DNA of 64,000 nucleotides from Ciona intestinalis (taxonomy: Eukaryota; Chordata; Ascidiacea; Phlebobranchia; Cionidae), in assembly GCF_000224145.3 (NCBI RefSeq), contig NW_004190496.2, positions 248,001 through 312,000 on the forward strand, read 5' to 3'. Shown here piece by piece: positions 13,401-25,707 of the stretch. Under the pieces are notes generated by a model. It was given only the letters and a program-made list of their open reading frames with translations. It ran no database searches and was not told where the DNA came from. Positions within the stretch are counted from its first letter, which is position 1. Every line of letters starts with the position of its first letter. Both the position numbers and the translations under genes were made by a program.

Positions 13401-16400
13401 TTGCCCTACCCCACTATATTTTGTACAATCGGTTAGACTGGACTTTTGTCTGTTACGTTTCGGTAGCACCAGATCCTTTCTTAATAGTAATATACATATA
13501 TACCTGCTAACATGGCCGACGTCCCGGCAGATTTGTGGAACTCATTTTGAATGAACTTCGCCATAAAGGAGGACGATCCGCTGACAGTTAGGCCGGTTGA
13601 GCATCCAGCCACGGTCAACATACAAAACACTGGGTTTTTCAAAAGTTTCCAAACAGTGGTTGGGAAGTTTTTTAATGAGTTTTCGAGCTCTTCTGGTTCA
13701 TGATTGTCATTTGTGCTACTGTGGACTTCTGATTTGCGTTCAGCCCTGTTTTTAGCGGTTCCTGTATATAAAAAAATAGGAAAATATGAAAACTTACTTT
13801 TTTCTACTAAACTTGAAGAATGAATTAATGTACCATTAATTATTCCCCCACGGCGGGGCAGTGACAGTAGTTATAACACGGATGTTCTGTTTCCTAAACA
13901 TCTCGCTCACGAGTTACCACGTATATAACTTTAAAGGTGATTTTTTTGATTTTTTTTTTTTCTAAATTATTGTCAATATGCCTAAACCATAAGAGTTCAT
14001 TGGGTTTGAGCAAATAGCCATTAAGTGTCTCAGCTAATACAATTCTACCTTGGCGCTGAGCATAATAATATACGCATTGGGTTTTAAGCAAAATGCAAAT
14101 CCGTATCACCGGAAAAATAACAACCCACACCATTCTGCTGGTAGTGTTTGATTTCAGGATGTTTAACTAAATCCCGAATAAGCGGCTAAAGTAAATAAAC
14201 AAATCATCCGTTTTATAACGACTATATGCGATTGCCCCGCCATGCGAGGATAAATAAGTTACATACGTGGTAACTTATAAGCCTAGGAGGTGTATATGAA
14301 ACAGAACCCCCCTGTTTTAACAACTTTCGTTGCCCCGCCACGGTTACATATTAAGTTGTAACTCGTAAAAGAGGGCACACTCGTAAAAGTGGATGTCTGG
14401 AACAGAATACCTATGTTATAACAAAAAACAGAATTAATATTCCTTTATTTAAAATGTTTAAACATTACTTGAAACCTGGTAGTTGCTTCGGAAACCCCAT
14501 TAATGGGAGAACAATTATCCACGATGCAATCATGATAACCATCGGCCCAATCCACCAAGCTCCAACCCAACGTGGATCAGTTGAAGTTAAAGTTGTGCTG
14601 GAAACAGAAAGTTTAATCAAGTGAAGGGGAAGACTGAACAGTTAACTAAGAATCTCATATTTTGAGCTATTTTATCGTATATAGGTTTAGTGGTATAGTA
14701 TTGTTTATTGCAGGATATTCACGGTTAAAATACATATTATTTTATTTTTGTAATCGTGGTATCACAATTAACAACGCTATTTTAAAGTCATTAGTATACG
14801 GTTAATTTTGTTTTTAAATCTGTAAACGCACTTTGTTTACTACCAAATGAAGCGATCAAAGGCAACGAACCCCTGTCCCATCTTACCCCAACCTATGCCA
14901 TTTGTACAAAGATTAACAAAGTGCGTAGTTGGACGAGTTTTTGTGTTTCTTTACATTTATTAATCATACCTGTTACTCAACTGTACAATATCCACGTAAT
15001 AACTATTCAAGATATATCCGCCACAGGAAAATCCGATAGCAGGACCAAAGAGTGCTGCCGCGTTTGCCAACCCTGTTAAAATACTCAATTTATTTAAACG
15101 CAATATATAGAACTGCGGGGTAAGATAGATACCATAGATACCGTTATTATCTCACATTTCGCATTTGTGCTTTTATTTGGCAAAACCTCTTTTATAGACG
15201 TGTGAATACGGTTGGATATTTATTTAAATATTCCTTGTTTACAATAACAAAAAAAAGAAAAAAGAAAGAATAAATACAGTGACCATCCTATACCCCAACC
15301 TGCAATATCTTACTTAAATTTTTTTAGATATAATTTAGTAGAAAGAATATAGGGTGGGGAAGTTGAGACACCTTTTCATTGTATTTTCTCGTTCCATTCG
15401 GTAGTAAACAAATAACAATCAAAGATTTATATAACCGTATCCTTACGACTCCTATACACCGTTTTGTTAATTGTTTAAAACACGATCAGGATATTTGGAT
15501 AAAATTTGTTAAAGGTGTCCCATCTTCCCCCACACTACTATATATATACCCTAAGTAAACTGGAGCCGAGTTTTTTGGCACGCTGTCTTCAATGTATGTA
15601 AATCCTAGAGTGTAGAGCGGGGTTGTCCCGCAACCGAGAAGAAGTTGGCCCACTAGAAGTACGAACATGAACTTATTCAGATCAACAGAAGGTGTAGCAC
15701 AGCTGGACGTGGTGGATGATGGGTCACAAGAATCTATAGTGGAATCAATGTATGTATATTGCTTTATTTTCAAACGGGGTAGCAACGGTCGTTTTAACAC
15801 AGGTGTTTTGTTTCAAACACTTCTTGCGCGCTCTCAAGTTACCACATATATGTAACTTATTTATCCCCGCATGGCTAGGCAACAACAGTCGTTATAGCAC
15901 AGGTTTTCTGTTTCATGCACCTCATGCCCGCTTACAAGTTTCCACGATTTTTGTTATTATCCACAAAGTTACATACGTAGTATCTCGTAAGTACAGGCAC
16001 GGGGTGTCTGAAACAGAACTTCCGTGTTATAACAATTGTCGTTGGCCCGCCATGCGAGAGTGAATAAGTTACAACAAAAATGTTATCGTTTATGCCAACT
16101 TACTGGAGAGAGAGGCATCACCAAACTCATACAATGGAGAAATGAAATGTGGAAGAGCGTATACCAACGCTCCGAGTCCGAATATCGCGCTTCCGAATCC
16201 AACTATCCTCGGTCGGTTTGAAGTGGCTCCGAAATACGTCACAAACACGGTGAGAACACAAAATGCTGCATCGTAAGCAACAACAACCAAAGCTGACTGC
16301 GAGCTACTCAACCCGAAACGTCGCTCAAGCGTAGAAATATTTGTGTTTGTTATTCCACCAATCATCGTGCCTGTGGGCAAAATATGTTGAAGTACGAAAT

Positions 16401-17007
16401 ATGGTCCTATAACTCATACCGCTCTCTTTCCATCTTGTATACAAAACGACAGTGATTTTTGCACACGGGTTTGTATATTTACACTAACGTAAATTATACA
16501 TGCGTTGTGTATAGCTGATCAACAGCTGCACAAATTTTACTGTGAAAAGCAAACGCAATAATCGTTCTACACCAACAAAGGTCACAGAATACTCAACGAT
16601 GACGTTAAACAATGCAAGACTGAGTATATATGAGAACCGGTATACAATACGGTATAAATTATTAATTATCTGGCAGTTTATAGCGTGTTGTTGAAAACGT
16701 GATGTGAATACCCGTAAAGCAAGACTATTCTTGCAAAAACGTTCGGTATACTTGGTGTTTGTGTATACTATTTTAAGAGTCACAAAACGGGCCAAAGAGC
16801 GTCTACAAAACGGCTTAAACATATTCTCTATACTATTGGCTATACTTTAAACCATAAGCGCAAACAAAAGCTAAATGTACCTGCAACCATAGAGAATAGA
16901 GAATAAACAAAGAGAAAACATTTGGCGTTGTTGCAGCATTTCAAAAACGCCGGCTTCCAGCACAGAAAACTGTATTCTCCTTCTTTAGAAGTTGGTATCG
17001 TATCCAT
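10425..17007 (-). CDS. SLCO/OATP organic anion transporter, copy 2 (complete)
   Basis: Second OATP gene of the array, about 670 aa, the usual family length. Exons: 16881-17007, 16104-16370, ~15551-15733, 14970-15072, 14476-14597, 13504-13761, 12586-12775, 12168-12348, 11542-11699, 10994-11199, 10425-10642 (stop 10425-10427). The first exon (MDTIPTSKEGEYSF...KCCNNAK) is only 42 codons; an in-frame stop lies just upstream of its ATG, which supports the start. Exon 5 has the OATP signature DPRWVGAWWIG. Exon 8 is the Kazal-like extracellular loop (CNSLCNCQAEFYSPACD) and exon 10 has the late-helix block GLEWLFMRALGTIPGP. Junction phases match copies 1 and 3 except the exon 3 donor: the coding G is followed by GG, not GT, and a MITE starts just beyond (see findings). 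Either one extra base is present or a donor inside the MITE is used. Otherwise open throughout. Confidence 0.92.
10735..10965 (-). mobile_element. SINE-like repeat (tRNA-headed), minus orientation
   Basis: Body (CCGAGTTACCACATAGCAAC) plus tRNA-like head region (GTGTCTTGCCCAAGGATGCA; GGTAGCAGCGACGAATGTCG). I link it to the composite Ciona SINE class; in OATP copy 2 intron 10. Confidence 0.65.
11249..11512. mobile_element. Two MITE copies, one broken by or abutting the other
   Basis: A partial head AATACTGTGGGGTAAGATAG at 11251 is followed at about 11328 by a complete copy beginning AATGGGGTAAGATGG and ending TTACCCCAACATACTATA. OATP copy 2 intron 9. Confidence 0.7.
11725..11918. mobile_element. 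MITE, GGGGGAAGATGGG type
   Basis: TATAGTAGGGTGGGGAAAG to CTTCCCCCACCATACTATA; OATP copy 2 intron 8. Confidence 0.85.
13223..13418. mobile_element. MITE, GGGGGAAGATGGG type
   Basis: TATAGTAGGGTGGGGAAG to CATCTTGCCCTACCCCAC; OATP copy 2 intron 6. Confidence 0.8.
13835..14060 (-). mobile_element. SINE-like repeat, minus orientation
   Basis: GTTATAACACGGATGTTCTG and ACGAGTTACCACGTATATAA identify the repeat body. OATP copy 2 intron 5; a plus-orientation body follows at 14225-14410. Confidence 0.65.
15105..15305. mobile_element. MITE, GGGTAAGATGG type
   Basis: Begins ACTGCGGGGTAAGATAG, ends TATACCCCAACCTGC; OATP copy 2 intron 3. Confidence 0.7.
15348..15543. mobile_element. MITE abutting the exon 3 donor of OATP copy 2
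   Basis: Ends GTCCCATCTTCCCCCACAC then TACTATATATATA directly against the coding exon. On the gene strand the exon runs straight into TATATATAGTAGTGTGGGGG, so the element replaces the normal donor context. Confidence 0.85.
15775..16080. mobile_element. Cluster of SINE-like bodies in both orientations
   Basis: Minus-orientation bodies at about 15775-15860 and 15875-15950, then a plus body at 15955-16075 (GTGTTATAACAATTGTCGTT). OATP copy 2 intron 2. Confidence 0.65.
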
Positions 17008-18221
17008 ATCTGGATTCTCTAATGTTTAAATTCTATACACTAGCCGTAATTACATTTTAACTGCAAAAAAAAACACAAGAAACTGTCAAAAAAAATGTGA
17101 TTACAATAGCGGTAAATAGACGTATACTACGTAAGCATCACTTTTTACTTTTCTTTCCGTTTAACACAGACGCCGCTGCTGCGTAAACACTTTACAACTG
17201 CGCCTGTCTTACTGGTTCCTGCCTAATGCTGCTATAGGGGTGTTCTTATCGCCGGCAGCTAACATGCTATACAACACAAGCGTAAATGCTAACTTCCTGC
17301 AATGAAATCGGTACTGCCCGTATACTCACAACGGCTGCTGAAGGCTGTTATGTATCTGTTTCGAGTTACTGCTGAATCATTGTACGCAGCGACAGGAAAT
17401 TCTTCCTACTCGTTTTACTACGACGCTGTTCGACCTGAAATTTGAGAGTTTGGCATTGTGATATGTGGCAGAAGGAAACGGTTTTCAATTGAGTTAGTGC
17501 GGGAAAGTACGTGGTATTGTACTTAGCCACTGCACTTGTGAAAGCGTATGGTACATTGTTGATGTTCCAGCACAAATGTGATTGTTATACTTGAGCTGTC
17601 AATCAAGTTATAGACAAGCTTATGTCTTGAGTATTTCCCTTTAAAAAACGGGGCAACTTGTGATTGATGTTCTCCATATAATGCGACGTGACATTTTATA
17701 ATAGCGCTAGTCGCAGACGTATTTAAGCACGAATATATCATTACCATGTATGTCGTGACGCATCCAAACTGCATTGGCATCAATTAAAATCTAATATCAC
17801 AGTTTCAAGTAAAACCGAACTTTATTAGAAATAATGGAATCATTTAAAAACATTAGAACTTAAGCATACACCGCGTTAAAACGTTCAGCAATGACACAAC
17901 ATACACCGAAACTTAATACAGAAAGGTAGGACCTAAGTAGACACAGTAACTCTTTATATTTTTAAAGTAACATGAAATATAATAAACTGAAATAATTAAT
18001 AAATTATTTTAGCATATAGTACTGTGGAAGAAGATGGGACACCTTTGGCACATACTATCCAAATGTTTTGATCGAGTTTTAAACAATTAACAATCGTCAA
18101 TGGGGGTCGTGACGATACGGCTTTATGATTCTTTGAACGTTCTTGATTTACCATCAAATGGGAAGAGAAAATAGAACGAAAAGGTGTCCCATTTTCCTCC
18201 ACCCTATGTATATAGTTTAAA
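17008..18221. other. Intergenic region upstream of OATP copy 2
   Basis: No credible exon. Includes a MITE (18014-18213) that ends about 9 bases from the copy 3 stop codon. Probably holds the copy 2 promoter and the copy 3 3' UTR. Confidence 0.6.
18014..18213. mobile_element. MITE, GGGGGAAGATGGG type
   Basis: TATAGTACTGTGGAAGAAG to CATTTTCCTCCACCCTATG; just downstream of the OATP copy 3 stop. Confidence 0.8.
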
Positions 18222-21200
18222 TTACAAAACTGTGTACAGTTCGCCGTTTTCCGAGAATGTTTTGCATTTTTCTAATTCAGTGTCACTTAAGTCACTTTCG
18301 AAAGCCTCGTTAACTGTAGCTGTTATATTGTCGACCATTTCTTCTTCTTTCGTTACGTCATCTCCCGGTTCTGTTTCTGAAGTCGGTTTGTAAAAGAAGC
18401 ACGCGAGGCCGAAGAGAACAGAAGATGTTATTTTGACCGCAATCGCTGTAATATATATGTATTAAATTAATAACGTATACGTTATGCTGGTTATTCTACT
18501 ACTTAAAAAGTCTCAAAAGAAGCATTTCCAAAATTACACGTGGTACCTTATAAGCGGGCACAAAGTGTATGAAATAGAACACCCATGTTACAACGAACCA
18601 GAATGCCTTGTTGTCTGAATAATATACAAATACTTACAAATAATCAGCGCATTAATTGCCAAATCTTTTGCGTTATATATCCAACAAGATCCCTTGCTAT
18701 CATCACAAAGTCGTTTCTGCCACAGTATACAAGTAAGATCGATCACATTACCGAACATTATTGGTCCCGGGATGGTTCCCAATGCTCGAATAAAAAGCCA
18801 CTGAACACCCAACCCAAAAGTTCTTATCTTTTCTGGTAGAATTCTAAGAAAATAGTTTTTATAGTCAGTGTAAATTCAATACGAGTTACCAAGTATGTTA
18901 CTTTTGTAAGGGTGATTATTTTTTGGAAAATGTTTCAATTTATTTTATGTGAAATAATGCACAGATAAATTGTCATTTCCGCTATATGAATATAAAAAGC
19001 ATACAATTATTTCTTCATTCATTTACAGAAATACCTGAAAGTGACAACTAGAGCCGGAGTTGAAGACATGAAAGTGAACATGACGCAGAAGCAGAACACG
19101 GCAAGGAATGGTCCGAGAGAATTGCAGTCGTTCGTTTTACAGTTTCCAGGGTAGGCCTGCCACCCGTCGACAGGCTCGACGTTTATACATGAACAGTTGT
19201 TGTAATACTAAAGCATATAATAAACATATTCTAAAGAAACTGTTTTACTACAATTGTTCTTCATATTGAAATTGAGATTACCGTTAAAGTCCCATTTGGT
19301 ACGACTTCCTTGCACCCAGCGGCACAAGCGGAGAAATAGTTCACATTGTTCAGACCGCACACTGGTATGTAGAACTCTTCCTGGCAAACACAATCTTCGT
19401 TGCAGGTGGCTACCAAGCCTTCCATCGTGGTATCGTTGCTGTCGTAATTAAATAAATAAATGAATGAAGCTTATTTGAATGTAAGATTCGCGTGATGGGG
19501 CAATGACAATCGTTATAACACGGATGTTCGGTTTCATACACCTTGTGCACGCCATAACGAGTTGCCACGTATAGGTAACTTTGTAGGTATTTTTTGGGGA
19601 AGAGGATTTCGTTTTTGTGTGGTTAACAATTGGTGCAACTCACAAAAGACCACTTAGTTGTAACGAGCCTCGAACCCATGCCATCTATACTAGTTTTAAA
19701 ATAACTCGACAATTTAAACAATCTAATATTTACCCGTATGGTTTAGTTATTCCTGCTACGTCGCGATTTCGGCAATACAGAAGCAAAGAAGGTGACAAAG
19801 CACACACGCACAAGCAGCATACGATGTTAAACTTCAAAATGCTTGCCGTTCTCAGTTTAAAACATTTAATGATCAGACCAGCAACCACGTGCCCAATTAT
19901 TCCACCTGGGATACTGATGACCCCTGGTGGATAAAGGTTGTGAAAATAGGCATGATTATTATGAAGTGATTTCGTATTGCGTTATAGCACAACAAACTAT
20001 ACAAATCGAAAGGTAGTGCACATTATATATAGTACTGTGGGGAAAGATGAGACACCTTTAGCACATTACATCCAAATATTCTGATCGTGTTTTAAACAAT
20101 TACCAACGGTCTATGGGAGTCGTGAGGAACGGTGTTATAATTCCTAGAATGTTCTTTGTTTACTATCAAATAAGACGATGAAATAACAAAAAAGTGTCCC
20201 ATCTTCCCCCACCCCTACTATAAAAGACGACCCAATAATGACCACTGGGTTGAAGCAATTGCCGTTAAGTGTCTTGCCCAAGAACGCATACACCCACAGC
20301 GATAACGAAATCAAGCATTCTGGTCTATAGAACCATCACTGTGTCCCGACAGCGGGATGACTAGATATATATTACCCCACAACGACTGGTACTGTTTAAT
20401 ACAGAATCGATAAGCAAACTTTTACCTGCCATAATAGCAGCTAGCCCTGCAGTTTGCTGAAACTCATTCTCGATAATTTTCGGAAGAAAAGTTGTAAACC
20501 CGCTGAGTAGTATCGCCTCAGAGCAATCCGCAAGCGTCACAAGAACGTAGGTCTTGTTTTTCGCCAACATAAGAAGCGCTTTTGGAAAATCTTTATAGGA
20601 ATTTCCGAAATTCTCATTCTTTGCCACTTCTCCACCTGTGTCTTTATCCACTTCCGCTGTTTTCATTCGTCTGTACTTGGCGGTTCCTGTAGAATAGAAT
20701 TTGTTAAAGTTGTCCCACGTAACGTTTCAACGGTAGCTGTTAAATAGGTAAATACGGTCATACTCAAAAAAATCTTTTTAATCTCCCGTAATGCTGCTGG
20801 GGCAATAAAAAAACGTAATGACACGGATGTTCTGTTTCATACAACTCGCGAACGCTTACGAGTTACCACATATAAAAACAAAAACAAATAAGAAGCGCAA
20901 CTAAGTGCTGTACCTTTGAATTGCCTTGGAAATCCGGCAAACGGAATAACAAGGAGAAAGGCACACGCCATAGATATCATAATACCAAGCCACCAAGCTC
21001 CAACCCAACGGGGATCAACCGGAGTTAACGTGATCCTGTTAAAATTGTTTTGCTGTGACCGAAACTTTATATCACTGAATGTTTGTCAGTCGTTATAACA
21101 CGGGTATTCCGTTACCACTTATGTGTCTTTGTAGGTGGTTCTTATTTTCTCTATAGAGAATTTCAAGCACCAAATTGATTACGTCAGCTGTAATTTCACT

Positions 21201-24200
21201 GTACTACAAAATCTGGTGCAGGTTCAAAGTTTCCAAACTTCTAATATATATAGGAGAAAAACCCCATCGGAGGAGCTGTGATTTCAGCCTGCGTTGGCCT
21301 ATTTTCTAAGTTTATACTTACTCATCTGAAGCAACTTTATCGAAGTCTACCCAAATGCCCAAAACAATTCCACCAACACCATACCCCAACACAGGCCCAA
21401 AGATTGAAGCTGCATTACCAATTCCTACAGAAAAGATGCAAAGTATATTGTATTTCTGTAATAAAAAACTGTTCTCCGGAACGGTTTTACGCAGCCATTA
21501 AAGCTGGATAACTAAAACTCTTACACATGTAAACAGTAAACTACTATAGGTCACAACAGTTCTGTAGCGTAGCCTCTTATTATAGATACCTTACAAAGTG
21601 AGGTATCTATGCTCTTATCGTCTTATTAATACGTCATGTCATTGTTTTTATGCTTTTTTGCCCCTGAAGTTTGGTTTGCGAATCCCGGCATTGTGACGTC
21701 ATCAATATTTCTCGTTAATCGTGATTCGTGTTTTAAAAATATTTTTGTTGATTTAATTTATAGCTTAAGTGCTAATAGCTGTGTTAATTGACCGAACTGG
21801 ATTACCTAAACCGAGTTATACCTTACATAAAAGGATTACAGCAGCACCTGCGAGGCCATAAAAGTGGTGAGCAAATTTGTTTTCCCTTTCTTTGTATTTC
21901 ATTGTATATTGTTTTATTATTACTGTACGGATTGTTAAGGGCTTTATAAGCGCCCGCCATACAGCAAGAAGCGTGTTTTAACTATAGTTTAAAACTTAAA
22001 ATAGCGCTGAGAAATACCAGCGTGCCCCTATATAGCAGAAAAGCGCTTAAAAAATTAAAATCGCTCTTACCTAAATAAAGGCTGGCCGATTCCTTTGGGA
22101 CGCTGTCTTCTATAACAGCAAGTCCAAGAGTGTAAAGCGGGGTGCAACCAATACCGTGTATAATCTGAGCAAATATAAACACATAGACATAGTTGCTGAG
22201 GTAGGACGAACTAGAAGTACAACCGTCACTGCCTTCTTTACCGGTGCATAAAGCTGAAACGGGAAATTAGAAATAAAATGTATAAATATAAAACAGTGAT
22301 TTTATAGTCAGTTTCAATACAAATATTAGAGTGTGTATCACAGTTGTATTCATTTTTTATACGCTTTGGTTTAAAATAATAAAGTTGGCATAAGGATTAA
22401 TATGGAGAGGTTACATCGCTGATTTATGGTAGAGGTAATTGGTATGGCCCATGGGGTTTAAGTTTAATACCAAATGTCAGAGGTCCGGCGCTAGAAACCG
22501 GGCGCTGAAACACAAAAAAAGTGCTCTAATAAATAATATGCATAAATAAAGTTGCATATGATATGGTTATGGTCGTTAGCGACAATACCGATACGAGGTC
22601 GAGGTGTTTGTAACTGAAACCCCGTCTTTTTGACTACTGTTTTTGTCGGATTAAATAAATTACCTATATAGTAGGCATATAGTTATAACTTACTTTCAAA
22701 CCCGTCTTCGTAAGAATACAAGCCCGTCGTAAAATGTGGAAGGAAAAACATTAAAGCCCCTAACCCTAAAATAAAAGCACCGATTGCAATAATACGCGGC
22801 CGATGACTTCGGTTGCCGAAGTAAGTGACAAACATTGTGAGAATGCAGAACGCGATGTCGTAACCAACCGAGATGATACCGGTCTCAGAACTTTGCAGTC
22901 CAAACCGTTTTTCCAATGTAGTGATGCTTACGTTCACGAAGCCATTGACCAGCATACCTGAAAATATATTTGTTTTACAGCAGCGATTTTGATCCCAATG
23001 CTTGGTATTTGTTTTCTGCGCGTTGTATAAATCTCTAAATCTTACACGTTATTCCACTACTTATTGCAGTCAAAAGACCCAAAGGGGTAAATATTCGATA
23101 TTGTTTTTTTTCTTGTAACCGGTTTTGGTGTGGCTTCGTGTGTGAGATGTATAACTTGCCGCATTGTCGGCACAGTATAAATCACGGTCAACTTGAGATC
23201 TGTAGTAGGCCGTTTGTGAACTTGCAAACTATTGCGACACGCACTGGTGGCAAAAAGGTCTATTTTACATTTCCCAGCTAAAGCAAGAATGATGTTCCCC
23301 TGGACCCTGGTACACATTAGTGGCGTGATCATACAAGTAATAGCTGAGATTTTATATCCAGTGTTTGTTGGTAAAACAATTGAGTCATTTTTGTTGTGTT
23401 TGTTTTGTGATGAATGACTTGTGTATTTAATGTTAATGACAAAGCGGTACGGATAGTCCTGCACCACACAATAAATTATTAACACATAAAAATGAAGAGA
23501 GAACACATGATGCATGCTATATAAACACTGTATATTTTGGCTAGATCTAACTTATAACCACTTAAAAAAAAACAGTTCCATTTTAAGAAGTTAAAAAAAT
23601 GTTCAGTATAACTTGCAATAATTTCTAGTTATAAAAGCAATAAATCTTTTGCAAGCATTGACATAAACATACATTGCTATAAAGGTTTAATAGCGGGTTT
23701 GTTTGCATTTAAACTTTCTCAAATATTTGCAACCAAAGAAGCCTTCATGAAAAAATCCTTTCAGTATGATGCGTGCGATACATAATAAGTTGTAAAATGC
23801 AAAATCTAGTATTGTAAATATAATTTCAACTTCATTCTTGCAAATGCAATAAGCGTCAAATGAAATTGTGTAAAATCTGGTCCTTTATATTACGGTGTAA
23901 CGAATCGTAAAATGTAAAATGGTGGCTCAGTTTAGTTCATATGTAATCATGGTCGTCATTGTATTAACGACGTGTGCGTGCGAACGCTAATATATCTATA
24001 AACCTAAAATAACTTTGGTTTATGAGCGACCTGACCGATTTATTAAAAAAGTTACTGCATTGAGCTGAAGTCTTAACGACTTGGCAGAGAAAACGTGGGA
24101 AATACACTGTATTTTTTCATACACATGAGCCGTTAAACGAATATTTACATTATGCCTGGTAGAAGAAGTAACGGAATAGATCGGTTAACCTATTATCAGA

Positions 24201-24509
24201 TCTTTTCAAAAATACTGTTTTAACAGTTTTCCCAAATACTTTACCTTGCACAATCACGAAGAATGAATAACCGACAAGAAATCCTTTTGCATTATTGCAA
24301 CACTGCAACCAGTCTGGAGTAAACCTCCCATATCCGAATCTTCCTCCTTCCAACTCGTCCTCTTCATCTTCGATGATGTCCGAAGAGGTGGACGACTTTA
24401 TCTCATTTGATTTCGGCAATTTCTCTTTTTCATTTGAATTTGATTTCGAATCCAAATTTTCATCATCGGCACAAGCCTTGCCGTTGATTTTCTCTGCGAC
24501 TTTGCCCAT
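18222..24509 (-). CDS. SLCO/OATP organic anion transporter, copy 3 (complete)
   Basis: Third and most upstream gene of the minus-strand OATP array, about 715 aa in 11 exons: 24245-24509, 22694-22957, 22071-22253, 21322-21424, 20914-21035, 20426-20686, 19734-19923, 19282-19438, 19035-19207, 18638-18843, 18222-18445. All junctions are GT/AG and in phase. Exon 1 encodes a long acidic cytosolic N-terminus (DIIEDEEDELEGG) followed by FGYGRFTPDWLQCC and the first hydrophobic segment; it is about 46 codons longer than exon 1 of copy 2. Exon 5 has the OATP signature DPRWVGAWW, exon 8 the Kazal-like loop (CNEDCVCQEEFYIPVCG), exon 10 GVQWLFIRALGTIPGP. The C-terminal tail is acidic (SDLSDTELEKC) and ends at TAA 18222-18224. 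Only about 1.2 kb separates its start from the stop of the RIG-I-like gene on the same strand. Substrate cannot be told from sequence. Confidence 0.93.
19485..19690 (-). mobile_element. SINE-like repeat, minus orientation
   Basis: GTTATAACACGGATGTTCGG, then CGTATAGGTAACTTTGTAGG and GAGCCTCGAACCCATGCC (B-box-like complement). OATP copy 3 intron 7. Confidence 0.6.
20026..20223. mobile_element. MITE, GGGGGAAGATGGG type
   Basis: TATAGTACTGTGGGGAAAG to CATCTTCCCCCACCCC next to TACTATA; OATP copy 3 intron 6. Its head mixes the two MITE types. Confidence 0.85.
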
Positions 24510-25707
24510 GCCAGGTACAGAAACTGCTTAATTTCAATCAAACCGCGCCTATCTGTACCAACATTAGCTAAAAAAGGTGTAACGGTAATAGTAGTGCGAT
24601 CGCTTACACGTTTAGAGACATTTACCTGCACGGTAAGTCTTTGTTCTGCGTCCAAGGCTTTTAAATCTCTTTATATGTGGCGTTTGCGTCCCTAGTTAAT
24701 GTGTAAACTGCGCAATAACAGATCGCAGTCGGTTGTGTGCCGAAACACATTACTATTGCCGTGTGTACTTAATTATTGCAGAGAAACCCCTAAAACATTG
24801 CCACACCTTCAGCGCAATGTAGGTTACTGTAGGTCAAACAAGAACTGTCGGTAAACTTGCGTTCTTAAAGGAAGTTTTAACGCGTCTGCCTCTAGTCCAT
24901 TAACAGTTTCGAGGATCGAAGCTGCCAACGTGGTGGACCGGTGGACGCATGTGCCCTTATGCAATATACTTGTTGGCAACTGTCCCAAGTTCCCAACCAA
25001 TTGGTCAATTATTGGCTTACTAAATTATCAACTATGCACTAAAAAGAAACGAAAAACAGGCAAAATTAATTAACAACACAGTTACATACGTGCTAACTCG
25101 TAAGTGCGCACGAAAACACCCGTGTTATAAGGACAGGACTGTAGTTGTCCCTGCTACAAGAAGACAAATAAGTTACATTTATTTATACACAATAAATACA
25201 TTATTAGTACTACTCATTTATCCACTTTATTAATTAGAAACAAATAAAAAGACATATGTTAGTTGTCTTCAACGTGATGATAAAGTTATATAGTAGTAAC
25301 GTTTGCTGTAAAACTAAAGGACAGGATATCCCGTCAAAACGACAGATAAAGCGACTCAACGATTAAACACGTTTATGGTTAAAATCATATTTACATTTAG
25401 TTGGAAGGAAGAATCATAGGGACAGAAATGATGATAAATATTTATATTTACAACTCCTAATCGGCTTAATGGATAAGTGCAGAAGTATTACAACACACCA
25501 TTGTACAATCATAAAACAACAAATTTAATATTACATATCATAAAATATATATATACTCTGTTAAAGTGTTATGTACATGTTATTATACAGATATTAAAGA
25601 TACGTAATGTAAAGGCAATTGCTCCAAAGTGGCTTAAAAAAATAATACCCTGCCAAAGCATTTCGATTATAAAAATAAAACTACTATGTAAAACAGGAAC
25701 TTGTAAT
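24510..25707. other. Intergenic region between OATP copy 3 and the RIG-I-like gene
   Basis: About 1.2 kb, very AT-rich toward the right, with a fragment of the SINE-like repeat near 25080-25165. Serves as copy 3 upstream region and RIG-I-like 3' flank. No exon seen. Confidence 0.6.

Noticed and set aside
23057-23515. Minus-strand 152-codon open frame in intron 1 of OATP copy 3
   Set aside because: No similarity to the transporter, no fitting splice sites, composition like the flanking intron.
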